Positions 27,109 to 35,796 of a stretch of 64,000 nt of DNA are shown piece by piece. This DNA comes from Flavobacteriaceae bacterium (GTDB taxonomy: Bacteria; Bacteroidota; Bacteroidia; Flavobacteriales; Weeksellaceae). The position numbers were made by a program, and so were the translations under genes. The notes beneath the pieces are model-generated. The model did not search any database. It had not been told where the DNA came from and saw only the letters and a list, made by a program, of their open reading frames with translations. Within the stretch, counting starts at the first letter, position 1. Each line of letters starts with the position of its first letter. The stretch covers positions 1 to 64,000 of the forward strand of contig JAUNUH010000004.1 of the NCBI GenBank assembly GCA_030538275.1. The letters run 5' to 3'.

Positions 27109-28148
27109 ACATCAAAATGAATTTGAGAATCTGCTTTTTTGCTGAAATGAGAAGGAAAAGCTTTTTCTGGTTTTTGTTGAAAAATATGTAATTTAATCTG
27201 CGAAATCAAAAATCCCAAACCATAATACATAAATTGAATAGAAGTGGTAAGCACAGACAACAATCCGATTTGCATCGATTTGTTTTGGAGACTAGAAAAA
27301 ATAAAAACAACCAAAAAATAGATTACAAATAAAATGATTCCTATATAATTATTGTAAAAAATAAATAAAAACAATGAAACGACTTCTGCCAAAAAAAACA
27401 AGCTTGGAAACCAAAATGTCAAGGAGCGATGTGCTGGATGTCTTTGATTGAGAATAGGTCGAGCTATTCCAAAATTATACACCTGTTGTTGAAATTTTTC
27501 TATGTCTGTACGCCTTTTGTGATAAACAAAGGCTCGAGGAAACCACCTGCTTTTGAATCCTTTTTCCCACAAAGTCATAGACAAATCGGGGTCTTCTCCT
27601 ACTCTCAATGGGCCGAATCCGCCTGTGGCTTCGTAAGCTTCGCGTGAAATACCCATGTTGAAACTTCGGGGTTGAAATTTGTCTATCTTTCTTTTTCCAC
27701 CTCGAATTCCGCCAGTAGTAATCATTGAAGTCATAGAAAAGTTAATAGCTTTCTGCAATTCATCAAAACTCTCATGAGCAGCATCAGAACCACCAAAAAA
27801 ATCTACATAATTGTCGTTCAACTCTGTCAAAACTTCACATATATAATTTTCTGGCACAATCACATCAGAATCTAGAAAAACAAAATAATTTCCCTTTGCC
27901 TTATGCATTCCATAATTGCGAGATTGTCCAGGCCCAGAATTATTCTTATAATAATAATGAATATCAAGTTGATGGGCAAAATGACCAATATATTCACCCA
28001 GTGGAAAAGGCGAGCCATCATCGATTATGATAACTTCAAAATCTTTACAATTCTGTCGTCCCAAGCTCGTAAGAAGCTCAATCAACTCTATTCTACGCTG
28101 ATATACGGCAACGATTACAGATAATTGTATGTTGGATGCTATATTCAA
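27105..28148 (-). CDS. Family 2 glycosyltransferase with membrane tail
   Basis: 347 residues. The GT-A domain shows IIDDGSPFPL (residues 41-50) and FLDSDVIVPE (91-100), the sugar-nucleotide and metal sites, then RSFNMGISREAYEATGGF and GEDPDLSMTLWEKG. Three to four hydrophobic helices follow from about residue 240. It probably extends a surface polysaccharide or lipid-linked sugar at the inner membrane. The acceptor is unknown. It overlaps tadA and follows the RNA methyltransferase gene with one base between. Confidence 0.85.
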   Translation of the reverse strand: MNIASNIQLSVIVAVYQRRIELIELLTSLGRQNCKDFEVIIIDDGSPFPLGEYIGHFAHQLDIHYYYKNNSGPGQSRNYGMHKAKGNYFVFLDSDVIVPENYICEVLTELNDNYVDFFGGSDAAHESFDELQKAINFSMTSMITTGGIRGGKRKIDKFQPRSFNMGISREAYEATGGFGPLRVGEDPDLSMTLWEKGFKSRWFPRAFVYHKRRTDIEKFQQQVYNFGIARPILNQRHPAHRSLTFWFPSLFFLAEVVSLFLFIFYNNYIGIILFVIYFLVVFIFSSLQNKSMQIGLLSVLTTSIQFMYYGLGFLISQIKLHIFQQKPEKAFPSHFSKKADSQIHFDV

Positions 28149-28149
28149 T

Positions 28150-29298
28150 TTAGTTTGATTCTACACCTTTGCCGGCATTGTAAATTTCATATTTCAAAAA
28201 ATGAGTTTCAATTTTTCCGTTATACAATTTTATTTCTGTTTCTGGCCTTAATCCGACTTCGCGTATTGCATTTTGGTCTGATGTAATGAACCAAGCAATG
28301 GTATGTGGATAATTCTGCTTTAATGTATCACCTATTTTGCGATAAAAATCTTGGGTTTTGATTTCCATTCTTTCATCATAAGGCGGATTAAAGATAATAA
28401 GTAACGGGCTGAATTCTTTTTGAGATTGAAAGAAATTTAATTGTTTTACATCGATAAACTCTGATAGATCGGCAGCTGCAATATTTCTTTCAGCCACTTT
28501 CACCATTAATTGGTTGATATCATATCCTATAATTTTACCATGAAAATCGGTTACTCGATCTAGACGTGTGCTTCTGATTTTGTTCCAAAGATCCTTGTCA
28601 AAATCTTTCCAGTTTTCAAAAGTAAAATGCTTACGATGCAATTGTGCAGGAAGATTCAATGCTATCATAGCAGCTTCTATCAATAGTGTTCCCGATCCGC
28701 ACATAGGGTCTAGAAAATTTCCTTTTCCATCCCATCCTGCCATTTTCAATAGACCTGCAGCCATGACTTCGTTCAAAGGTGCTTTTCCTGTTTCTTGCCT
28801 ATAACCTCTTTTAAATAGCGGTTCGCCAGAGCTATCAAGAGATAAAGTAACGGTATTGTGTGTAATATGTAAATTCACCACAATATCTGGATTGAATTTT
28901 TCTACACTTGGGCGTTTACCTTTTCTTTCTGTAAATCGGTCTGCAATTGCGTCTTTTACGCGCAATGCGGCAAAATGTGAATGCTTGAAAGAAGGAGAAT
29001 TTACGGTAGCATCAATTTTAAAAGTAGCCGTTTCGCGAATATGATTTTCCCAATGATATTCCTTGCAGCGATCATACAGCTCTTGTTCATCTTTTGCTTT
29101 GAATCTTGCGATAGGTTTCAATATTCGAATGGCGGTGCGCAAACTATAATTGGCTTTATACAAAAAACCTGTATCACCGTCGAATTCAACCAATCGATTT
29201 CGAACTTTGACATTGGCACCTCCGAGTTGTTGGATTTCTCGGGCTAAAATTTCTTCAAAACCAAAAAAGGTTTTGGCTTGCATTGTAAAATTTTCCAA
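28150..29298 (-). CDS. THUMP-domain class I RNA methyltransferase (RlmL/YcbY N-terminal half type)
   Basis: 382 residues. An N-terminal ferredoxin-like/THUMP region (roughly 5-155) is followed by a Rossmann methyltransferase. The SAM site LDPMCGSGTLLIEAA is at 196-210, and the catalytic NPPY is at 304-307, which indicates N2-guanine methylation as in RlmL (23S G2445). The length corresponds to the RlmL half only, without RlmK, which is normal for Bacteroidota. The gene leads the methyltransferase-GT2-tadA transcript. Confidence 0.9.
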   Translation of the reverse strand: MENFTMQAKTFFGFEEILAREIQQLGGANVKVRNRLVEFDGDTGFLYKANYSLRTAIRILKPIARFKAKDEQELYDRCKEYHWENHIRETATFKIDATVNSPSFKHSHFAALRVKDAIADRFTERKGKRPSVEKFNPDIVVNLHITHNTVTLSLDSSGEPLFKRGYRQETGKAPLNEVMAAGLLKMAGWDGKGNFLDPMCGSGTLLIEAAMIALNLPAQLHRKHFTFENWKDFDKDLWNKIRSTRLDRVTDFHGKIIGYDINQLMVKVAERNIAAADLSEFIDVKQLNFFQSQKEFSPLLIIFNPPYDERMEIKTQDFYRKIGDTLKQNYPHTIAWFITSDQNAIREVGLRPETEIKLYNGKIETHFLKYEIYNAGKGVESN

Positions 29299-29362
29299 AA
29301 TGTGGGAATTTGTGCAAATATATGATTTTTGAAATTCAACAATTCCAAAGAATTATTCATAG

Positions 29363-29394
29363 AAAAATCCCGAAATAGGAATCTCGGGATTTTT
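29363..29394 (-). terminator. Terminator of rplS
   Basis: AAAAATCCCGA and TCGGGATTTTT form an 11-bp stem with a 10-base loop and flanking A/T runs. It lies 25 bases behind the rplS stop. Confidence 0.85.
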
Positions 29395-29418
29395 GTCACA
29401 CAAATAGATTGAAGTTTG

Positions 29419-29763
29419 TTACGCCTCTTTAATTCTAGCTTTTTTACCACGTAATTGTCTGAAGTAGAAAATTCTTGCTCTTCTTACTTTTCCGCGTTTA
29501 TTCACTTCGATTTTTTGAATAGAAGGCATATTTACTGGAATAATTCTTTCTACACCTATCTCACCACTCATTTTTCTGATGGTAAATGTTTCGGTAGAGC
29601 CAGAACCTCTTCTTTGTAAAACTACTCCGCGAAAGAACTGTACACGGGTTTTACCTCCTTCTGAAATTTCCTGAAACACGGTAATTGTATCACCAGCGGC
29701 AAAATCAGGAAATTCTTTTTTAGCAACGTATTTGTTTTGTACGTATTGAACTAAACTATCCAT
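29419..29763 (-). CDS. rplS: 50S ribosomal protein L19
   Basis: 114 residues, the normal length for L19. DFAAGDTITVFQEISEGGKTRVQ, GVVLQRRGSGSTETFTIRKMSGEIGVERIIP and the end RRARIFYFRQLRGKKARIKE (read in pieces) are the conserved blocks. It lies at the 30S-50S interface. The gene stands alone, with a good -7 box 70 bases upstream and a structured 5' leader. In many bacteria it sits with trmD, which is absent here. Confidence 0.97.
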   Translation of the reverse strand: MDSLVQYVQNKYVAKKEFPDFAAGDTITVFQEISEGGKTRVQFFRGVVLQRRGSGSTETFTIRKMSGEIGVERIIPVNMPSIQKIEVNKRGKVRRARIFYFRQLRGKKARIKEA

Positions 29764-29830
29764 TTTTTTATATTATTTGGGTTTCGAACTAAACAACATT
29801 CACGATTTTCGCCAGAGGTTGTTCAATCGG
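29764..29830 (-). ncRNA. Probable L19 ribosomal-protein leader RNA
   Basis: The rplS 5' untranslated region is about 67 bases. Read on the minus strand, AACAAC pairs with GUUGUU around an inner stem GCGA/UCGU that closes a small A-rich loop. Only then does the A-rich stretch before the ATG follow. A flavobacterial L19 leader family (L19-Flavobacteria) has been proposed as autoregulatory. I assign this by position and fold read by eye, not by covariance search. Confidence 0.5.
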
Positions 29831-29834
29831 ACGG

Positions 29835-29842
29835 CAAAATTA
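29835..29842 (-). promoter_or_regulatory. -7 box of rplS with GC-rich discriminator
   Basis: TAATTTTG on the minus strand is an exact TAnnTTTG match. It is followed by CCGTCCGA, the same eight bases that follow the rplU -7 box at 58 kb. Confidence 0.65.
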
Positions 29843-29846
29843 ATCA

Positions 29847-30068
29847 TTATTCCGGATTTTGCAAAGATTTTTCTAGAATCTGTTTTGCTCGCATTACATC
29901 ATCTCTTTCTACCTGTAATCTTATTCCGCTCAACATCACAGGAACTTGAGTATAAGTAAGGTTTTGATCCAGCAGAAATGCACGAATTCCCTCACTTTCC
30001 AGTCGAGCACGTACAATTTCTGCTTCTACAGGATTATAAAAGGTATGTAATGTGATAAATTTTTTCAT
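29847..30068 (-). CDS. DUF2007 family protein
   Basis: 73 residues. FYNPVEAEIVRARLESEGIRAFLLDQNL and GIRLQVERDDVMRAKQIL are the DUF2007 (putative signal transducing protein) signature, a small ferredoxin-like fold. The function is unknown. Its ATG overlaps the stop of the ppk2 gene by one base (TAATG), so it is translated in the wake of the kinase and may affect it. Confidence 0.8.
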   Translation of the reverse strand: MKKFITLHTFYNPVEAEIVRARLESEGIRAFLLDQNLTYTQVPVMLSGIRLQVERDDVMRAKQILEKSLQNPE

Positions 30069-30889
30069 TAATCGTGTTTAATGACAACTTTCTCTGAATT
30101 TTCAAATCTTTTTTCGGGAGAAAAACCAGGAATATTATTGATTAAATATTTAATAATTTCCAGGCGTGCCGTTTTTTTGGAATCTGTCCGTACCTCTATC
30201 CATGGTAGTTCATGAGTTGCTGTAAGGTCCAACATTTTTCGGATATAATGAGAATAATCATCCCATTTTTCTTGAGCCTGCTCATCCAAACCACCTACTT
30301 TCCATCTTTTCAATGGGCTAGACATTCGATCTTCGAGTCTTTCTTTTTGTTCATCTTTTGATATATCCAGAAAAAATTTAATGAAAATAATTCCATCATT
30401 TACCAATCTTTGCTCTACCGCATTTACTTCTTCCATAAACAACTCGTGCTGTTGGGTGTTACAAAATCCAAACACAGGTTCTACCACAGCTCTGTTGTAC
30501 CAGCTTCGGTCAAAAAACACCATTTCTCCTGCATTGGGTAGTTGTGCAATATATCGCTGAAAATACCACTGTCCTTGTTCGAGTTCTGTGGGTTTGGGCA
30601 AGGCAACAATTCGGGCTTTTTTGGGATTAATATTCATCATAATTCGCTTAATCGCTCCTCCTTTTCCTGCTGCATCCCGACCTTCAAAAATTATAAGAAC
30701 TCTTTTGTTATTTTCTATGATAAATGTTTGTAGCCTTACGAGTTCAAGTTGCAAATCTTGTAATTCTTTTTCATAATTTAATTGTTGAATGAATTTTTTT
30801 TCTTTGATGATATCATGTTCAACAAGGAAATCCATGATTTCTTCTTTATTATAAATTCTTTCGAGGTCATTTAAATCAAATTCTGCCAT
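30068..30889 (-). CDS. ppk2: Polyphosphate kinase 2
   Basis: 273 residues. Walker A FEGRDAAGKGGAIKRI spans residues 69-84, the FDRSWYNRAVVEPVFGF segment holds the Walker B Asp and lid, and the length matches single-domain class I PPK2. It uses polyphosphate to phosphorylate nucleoside diphosphates (ADP or GDP). Class I assignment and nucleotide preference are inferences from length and motif pattern. It is transcribed with the DUF2007 gene. A TAAATTTG box lies 18 bases upstream of its ATG. Confidence 0.9.
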   Translation of the reverse strand: MAEFDLNDLERIYNKEEIMDFLVEHDIIKEKKFIQQLNYEKELQDLQLELVRLQTFIIENNKRVLIIFEGRDAAGKGGAIKRIMMNINPKKARIVALPKPTELEQGQWYFQRYIAQLPNAGEMVFFDRSWYNRAVVEPVFGFCNTQQHELFMEEVNAVEQRLVNDGIIFIKFFLDISKDEQKERLEDRMSSPLKRWKVGGLDEQAQEKWDDYSHYIRKMLDLTATHELPWIEVRTDSKKTARLEIIKYLINNIPGFSPEKRFENSEKVVIKHD

Positions 30890-30907
30890 ATTTTTCTACT
30901 ATTCTCA

Positions 30908-30915
30908 CAAATTTA
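30908..30915 (-). promoter_or_regulatory. -7 box of ppk2
   Basis: TAAATTTG on the minus strand is an exact TAnnTTTG match, 18 bases before the ppk2 ATG. No clear -33 element is seen. Confidence 0.5.
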
Positions 30916-30977
30916 CGAATTATATAATTTATTCTGGTGGTTTTGACCTATTTCAGTTAACAAAAACCGTAAAAAAT

Positions 30978-31012
30978 AAAAAAACCGTTCCCAGGAAATC
31001 AGGAACGGTTTA
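30978..31012 (-). terminator. Terminator of the Nif3-like/coiled-coil operon
   Basis: AAACCGTTCC and GGAACGGTTT form a 10-bp stem with a 10-base loop. On the minus strand it is followed by a long T tract. Confidence 0.85.
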
Positions 31013-31029
31013 TGTCTTTTAAATTTTGA

Positions 31030-31812
31030 TTACAAACCTAGAATATCTGCCATTTTTTTTCTTTCTTCGGCAGCCAATTCGGCATCAACCAAGATTCTTC
31101 CACTGTGCTCATCGGTAATGATTTTTTTGCGTAGTGCAATTTCCATTTGTCTTTGAGGCGGAATGGTAAAGAATGAACCTGCAGATGCACCTCTCTCAAC
31201 GGGAACTACTGCCAATCCGTTTTTAAGTGCTGCACGTATTTTCTTATAAGCTTTGAGAAGTCTTGGATCTATATTTTCTGCAAATTCATCTGCTTTTTGC
31301 ATCAAATTATTTTCTTCTTTCTCTGTTTCTTTAACAATTTTATCTAGTTCAGATTTTTTATGTGACAAGTGGTCACGATAACTAGTTAATTTTTCATCAA
31401 TACTAGCGATGGTTTCATTTTTATGATCAATTTTTGCTTTGAATTCTTTAATTCTTTTTTCGCTTAATTGAATTTCAAGCTCTTGATATTCAACCTCTTT
31501 TGATAATGCTTCGAATTCGCGGTTGTTGCGTACATTATCTTGTTGAGAGCCATATTTTTTAATTAATTGTTCGGAATGTTTTATGGCTTCTTTTCGAGAT
31601 TTAACTTCTTTATCCAACTCTTGAATTTCTTCATTGATTTTTTGATGACGCTTTTCCAAACCTGCTATATCATCTTCAAGGTCTTCTACTTCTAGAGGCA
31701 ATTCACCGCGCGTATTTCTAATTTCGTCTAGGCGTGAATCAATCAACTGCAAATCATATAATGCGCGCAATTTATCTTCTATACTGATTTCGCTCTTTTT
31801 TACTTTAGCCAT
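31030..31812 (-). CDS. CT398-like coiled-coil protein with degenerate zinc ribbon
   Basis: 260 residues. A long antiparallel coiled coil (about 10-190, heptads of E, K and L) leads to a C-terminal region homologous to the C4 zinc ribbon of DUF164/CT398 proteins. In the usual family this reads C-x-x-C...C-x-x-C. Here the four positions are S210, S213, D234 and S237 (GASAGSFFTIPPQ and TDEHSGRILVD), so zinc binding is lost although the fold-supporting residues IPPQ and GRI are kept. The role is unknown; relatives bind sigma factor or flagellar proteins. It follows the Nif3-like gene by one base. Confidence 0.82.
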   Translation of the reverse strand: MAKVKKSEISIEDKLRALYDLQLIDSRLDEIRNTRGELPLEVEDLEDDIAGLEKRHQKINEEIQELDKEVKSRKEAIKHSEQLIKKYGSQQDNVRNNREFEALSKEVEYQELEIQLSEKRIKEFKAKIDHKNETIASIDEKLTSYRDHLSHKKSELDKIVKETEKEENNLMQKADEFAENIDPRLLKAYKKIRAALKNGLAVVPVERGASAGSFFTIPPQRQMEIALRKKIITDEHSGRILVDAELAAEERKKMADILGL

Positions 31813-31813
31813 A

Positions 31814-32911
31814 TTATATTAAATAATTTATTGGATTGGTATCTACTTGTGATTTAAGGACTGCAAAATTAGGAAAATTTTCTGAAATATAGTCGGTTAT
31901 GAGATTTTTTGTGAATTGTTCGGATTCATAATGTCCAGGGTCACACAAAAGAATTTGATTTTCGGCTTCAAAGAAGTCATGGTATTTCAAATCTGCCGTT
32001 ACGTAGGCATCTGCTCCGGCTCTACGAGCGGCATTGATGGCAAATGCACCAGAGCCACCCAATACGGCAACTTTTTTAATTTTTTTGCCCATAATCGCAG
32101 AATGGCGTACACACTGTGTTTTGAGTCTTGTTTTTACCCATTTCAAAAATTCTAATTCCGACATTTCTTCTTGTAACTCACCGATTTGTCCCATGCCTTT
32201 GGTTTGATTATGATTGAATAATGGAATCAAATCATAGGCTACTTCTTCATAAGGATGGTTGGTTTTTAACGCAAATAAAACTTGATTTATTTGATGTTTT
32301 TCTATCAAAATTTCTACTTTCAGCTCGGGTTCGTGCTGTCTTCTATTTAACTCACCAATACTCGGATTTGCATTTTTTATAGGTTTGAAGGTTCCTTGAC
32401 CTTGAATATTAAAGCTGCATTCTGCATAATTACCTATAGTTCCTGCACCGGTGCGCCATATAGCCTCTTTCACCTCATCAGCTTTATTATTTGGAACAAA
32501 AAAAATAAGTTTAAATAAATTATTTTGTCTTGGAATTAATATTTGGCGATTTTGTAATCCTAATCTTTCACAAATTTTGGCATTCACGCCATCCCATTGA
32601 GCATCCAAATTGGTATGAATAGCATAAATAGCGATTTTGTTTTGAATAGCTTTTACAATTAATTCTTCTACCCTAGAGCCTCCAGATAGTCTTTTTAATC
32701 CATTAAAAATCAATGGATGGAAGCTAATAATTAAATCTGCTTTATGTTCTATGGCTTCTTGCATCACTTCTTCTGTAATATCCAGCGTAACCAATGCTTT
32801 GTGCAATTCATCGTTTGTGTTTCCTGTCAATAATCCAACATTGTCAAAGCCTTCTGCATCTGAAAGAGGTGCCCAATTTTCCAGATTTTGGATAATTTCG
32901 TAAAGTTTCAT
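31814..32911 (-). CDS. Nif3-like dinuclear metal centre protein
   Basis: 365 residues. The two halves of the NIF3/YbgI domain (DLIISFHPLIFNGLKRL near residue 60, AIYAIHTNLDAQWDGVN near 100, and a C-terminal GSGAFAINAARRAGADAYVTADLKYHDFF region) carry the His/Asp/Glu metal ligands. They flank a PII/CutA-like insert (about 130-230). The long form with the insert is normal in Bacteroidota. The substrate is unsettled; GTP cyclohydrolase I type 2 is a common but weak label. It is first in a two-gene operon. Confidence 0.88.
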   Translation of the reverse strand: MKLYEIIQNLENWAPLSDAEGFDNVGLLTGNTNDELHKALVTLDITEEVMQEAIEHKADLIISFHPLIFNGLKRLSGGSRVEELIVKAIQNKIAIYAIHTNLDAQWDGVNAKICERLGLQNRQILIPRQNNLFKLIFFVPNNKADEVKEAIWRTGAGTIGNYAECSFNIQGQGTFKPIKNANPSIGELNRRQHEPELKVEILIEKHQINQVLFALKTNHPYEEVAYDLIPLFNHNQTKGMGQIGELQEEMSELEFLKWVKTRLKTQCVRHSAIMGKKIKKVAVLGGSGAFAINAARRAGADAYVTADLKYHDFFEAENQILLCDPGHYESEQFTKNLITDYISENFPNFAVLKSQVDTNPINYLI

Positions 32912-33001
32912 TTTATAAAATAATTTAAAATGTCAATAGCTAAAATTACAAAAAATGTTGTGAATAAATAAGGCTTTAACTTCATTTTCTGAAATAAAAA
33001 A

Positions 33002-33019
33002 AACGGGCAAATGCCCGTT
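33002..33019 (-). terminator. Terminator of the PPIase/gldI operon
   Basis: AACGGGC and GCCCGTT form a tight GC hairpin with a four-base loop, followed on the minus strand by a T tract. Confidence 0.8.
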
Positions 33020-33040
33020 CAATTTCGTTTGGATTCTAGA

Positions 33041-34117
33041 TTATTCCAATACTTCCATATCAAAATACAAGGTGGCATTAGGCGGAATAACGCCTCCAGC
33101 ACCTCTCTCACCATACCCCAATGTTGGCGGAATTATCAACAATACTTCTGTTCCACGGTTGAATAGAGTAAGTGCTTCCATCCAGCCTTGAATCAACTGG
33201 GTTTGGCCAACCACTACATCTAATGGTTGATTTCTGTCTAGAGAAGAATCTACTTTTTCGCCATTTGCCAAACGTAATGTATAATGTACTTTAATAGGAT
33301 CACCATTTTCTGGTTTGGCAGCTTTTCCTTCTTTCAAAATGACATAACGCAAACCAGAGTCAGTAATTTCTGCTTTTTCTGCCAGACTTTTCAATCGATT
33401 TGCATCGGCTTTTCTGGCTTCTGCCAATTTATTCTCTGCGGCTTCTAATTTGGCTGCATGATTTTTTTTGCCTTGTTCAAATGAAATAACCGGATTATAA
33501 TCCTTGTATTTATCACCCTTACGAAGAATTTCCATTTTTATAATTTTTACTTCTTCTACGGGTCTGTCTTGTGCGCCTTTTTCTACTTCGGCTATAGTAT
33601 TTACTACCTCTAGACCGTCTATAACTTCTCCAAATACCGTATGGCGGCCATCTAACCAAGGTGTTGGAACCTCTGTGATAAAGAATTGAGAACCATTGGT
33701 AGCGGGTCCAGAATTGGCCATTGATAGAATACCTTTTTTATCATGTTTAAGGCTGTCATCAAATTCGTCTTCGAATTGATAACCTGGACCTCCCATACCA
33801 GATCCCTGTGGGTCCCCGCCTTGAATCATAAAATCTTTGATCACACGGTGAAAGATTATTCCATCATAAAAAGGTACGCCAATTTCTTTGGCCGAATTTT
33901 TCATTTTACCTTCAGTTAATCCTACAAAATTGGCAACTGTAATAGGTGCTTTGTCTTCATGCAAACGAATCAGCATATTTCCTTTACTGGTTTCCATGTG
34001 GGCGTATAAGCCATCTCCCAAGGCTTTGTACTCTTCTTTACTCATATATTTCGGAATTGTTGTGCAGCTCGTTATCCATGTAACAAGCAATGACATTAAT
34101 ATTAATTTCCTATTCAT
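33041..34117 (-). CDS. Lipoprotein peptidyl-prolyl isomerase, cyclophilin-FKBP fusion
   Basis: 358 residues. A lipoprotein signal ends at C18 (TWITSC). A cyclophilin domain occupies about 35-195 (GLTEGKMKN..., [43 protein letters not shown] in separate blocks). A charged alanine-rich linker follows, then an FKBP domain at about 255-358 ([45 protein letters not shown] in pieces). Both halves catalyse proline isomerisation, so this is a double-headed periplasmic or outer-membrane foldase. It overlaps gldI by 8 bases and shares its operon, which suggests a role in folding surface or gliding proteins. Confidence 0.9.
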   Translation of the reverse strand: MNRKLILMSLLVTWITSCTTIPKYMSKEEYKALGDGLYAHMETSKGNMLIRLHEDKAPITVANFVGLTEGKMKNSAKEIGVPFYDGIIFHRVIKDFMIQGGDPQGSGMGGPGYQFEDEFDDSLKHDKKGILSMANSGPATNGSQFFITEVPTPWLDGRHTVFGEVIDGLEVVNTIAEVEKGAQDRPVEEVKIIKMEILRKGDKYKDYNPVISFEQGKKNHAAKLEAAENKLAEARKADANRLKSLAEKAEITDSGLRYVILKEGKAAKPENGDPIKVHYTLRLANGEKVDSSLDRNQPLDVVVGQTQLIQGWMEALTLFNRGTEVLLIIPPTLGYGERGAGGVIPPNATLYFDMEVLE

Positions 34118-34655
34118 AATTTACAATATCTTCTAATTTGATTTCGATTACCAAAGGCTCATCTGCTCCAATTTTTTTGCGATCACCATCTACACCATAG
34201 GCCAGACCAGAAGGTAGTAAAAGTGTCGCTTTTTCTCCTTCGCTCATGCGTTTCAGACCATATTCAATCCCTGGAATTATAGAAGATTGTCCCAAGACTA
34301 TAAGTTGTTTGCCAATGGTTTCATAATCATAAATCATACTATCTTGTAGATTTTTTACCTGATATTGAAATTTTATAGTATCCATATCTTTTACTAGGCG
34401 TACACTATCGAGTCGGGTTCGGGTCATAAAAAATCCCGCATTGGTTTGTAAATAATCTTCTGAGCGCTCTCTTATATATTCTTGAATCTCTTCGTTTTCC
34501 AAGCTATTCAATTGTTTATTGAATTTTTTTGAATATTCCAAAAAGCCGTCATTTGAATAAATAGTAGGATATTGTGGTGGATTTTTTTTACAAGCCGACA
34601 AACTTATCGTCAAAAAAATCAGACTAAATAACTGTATTTTGAAGTTTTTCTTCAT
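34110..34655 (-). CDS. gldI: Gliding motility lipoprotein GldI (FKBP-type PPIase)
   Basis: 181 residues. The lipobox ends at C22 (TISLSAC). The N-terminal region [21 protein letters not shown] and the FKBP domain ([49 protein letters not shown], in pieces) match GldI. This periplasmic lipoprotein is needed for gliding in Flavobacterium and is thought to fold motility/T9SS components. The ATG lies inside the 3' end of the DHH gene, giving a 32-base overlap. No other gld genes are in the window, so gliding itself cannot be inferred. Confidence 0.88.
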   Translation of the reverse strand: MKKNFKIQLFSLIFLTISLSACKKNPPQYPTIYSNDGFLEYSKKFNKQLNSLENEEIQEYIRERSEDYLQTNAGFFMTRTRLDSVRLVKDMDTIKFQYQVKNLQDSMIYDYETIGKQLIVLGQSSIIPGIEYGLKRMSEGEKATLLLPSGLAYGVDGDRKKIGADEPLVIEIKLEDIVNYE

Positions 34656-35646
34656 ATTGTGGCAACAAATTTACAAATTCTTTTACTGTATTTTCTAAAT
34701 TGTCATCAAATCTTCCGCCAGAAGCATTGATATGACCTCCGCCGTTGAAGTGTTTATTTGCAAATTCACTTGTATTGAAATCTCCCTTGGATCTGAAAGA
34801 AAGTTTTACAAAATCATGCTGTGTATCATCTGCCATGAAAACTGAAAAAACCACATTTTCTAATCCCAAACCATAATTCACAAAGGCGTCTGTATCTCCC
34901 TTTTGAAAACCATTTTCTAGCAATTCTTCTCTAGTTAAGGTAAAAATTGCTGTGCGATATTCTGGAAAATACTGTAAATTTTGTAAAAATACACTTAATA
35001 ATTTCAATCTAGACTCACCAAAGGAGTCCATGGCATCATGTATTCTGAAGGGTTCTGCACCTTGATTGAGTAGATGAGCAGCCACTTGATGTGTAGAGGG
35101 TTTAACAGATGAATATCTGAAATTGCCTGTATCTGTCAAAATTCCGGTGTATAGGCATGTGGCGATATTGGCATCTGTCAAATCTTCCCAATTCATTTTT
35201 TCGATAAAGTGCCAAATCATTTGGCAGGTAGCGGGAATATCTGAATCGGTATAGGTGAAATCAAAAAATTCTGGGTTTTGATGATGATCAATTAGAATTT
35301 TTATGGCATCGGAGTTACGAATCAATTTCTCGAGTTGATCTGTTCGCGAAGGCTCATTAAAATCGAGCATAAAAATTATATCTGCATTAGAGAAGGCTAT
35401 TTCTGCACCTTTTGGATTGAATTCGGCATTAAATATTTTCTTGGCCTCTGGCATCCATTTCAGAAATTTGGGAAAATCGTTGGGAGAAATTATTTGAACG
35501 TCGTGTCCTAATTTTTTCAAAATAAGTGATAAACCCAAGCATGATCCTATGGCATCTCCATCGGGGTTTTTGTGTGGAACTATTACAATATTTTTTTCGA
35601 TTTTGAATAGGGATTTAAGTTCAAAAATCTCATCTGGCGAAAACAT
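34624..35646 (-). CDS. nrnA: DHH family phosphoesterase (NrnA-like)
   Basis: 340 residues. The metal-binding motifs HKNPDGDAIGS, FMLDFNEPSRT, LIDHHQNPEF and the DHHA1 block GGGHINASGGRF are all present. NrnA-type enzymes degrade 2-5 base oligoribonucleotides and 3'-phosphoadenosine phosphate. The length is normal. It heads the operon with gldI and the PPIase fusion. A TATTTTCG box lies 17 bases before its ATG, at 35664-35671. Confidence 0.9.
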   Translation of the reverse strand: MFSPDEIFELKSLFKIEKNIVIVPHKNPDGDAIGSCLGLSLILKKLGHDVQIISPNDFPKFLKWMPEAKKIFNAEFNPKGAEIAFSNADIIFMLDFNEPSRTDQLEKLIRNSDAIKILIDHHQNPEFFDFTYTDSDIPATCQMIWHFIEKMNWEDLTDANIATCLYTGILTDTGNFRYSSVKPSTHQVAAHLLNQGAEPFRIHDAMDSFGESRLKLLSVFLQNLQYFPEYRTAIFTLTREELLENGFQKGDTDAFVNYGLGLENVVFSVFMADDTQHDFVKLSFRSKGDFNTSEFANKHFNGGGHINASGGRFDDNLENTVKEFVNLLPQYEEKLQNTVI

Positions 35647-35796
35647 AGCTTGTATTTAATTGGCGAAAATACATAAAAAGCTTGAATTTAAATTAGATTA
35701 TAAGCGATTACCTGGGGCATTTACCCAATAAATAAATCCTATATTTTGAGTATATTTCAACTTAAATCTTCTCACATTTGTAGTTTTAATTTTTAC

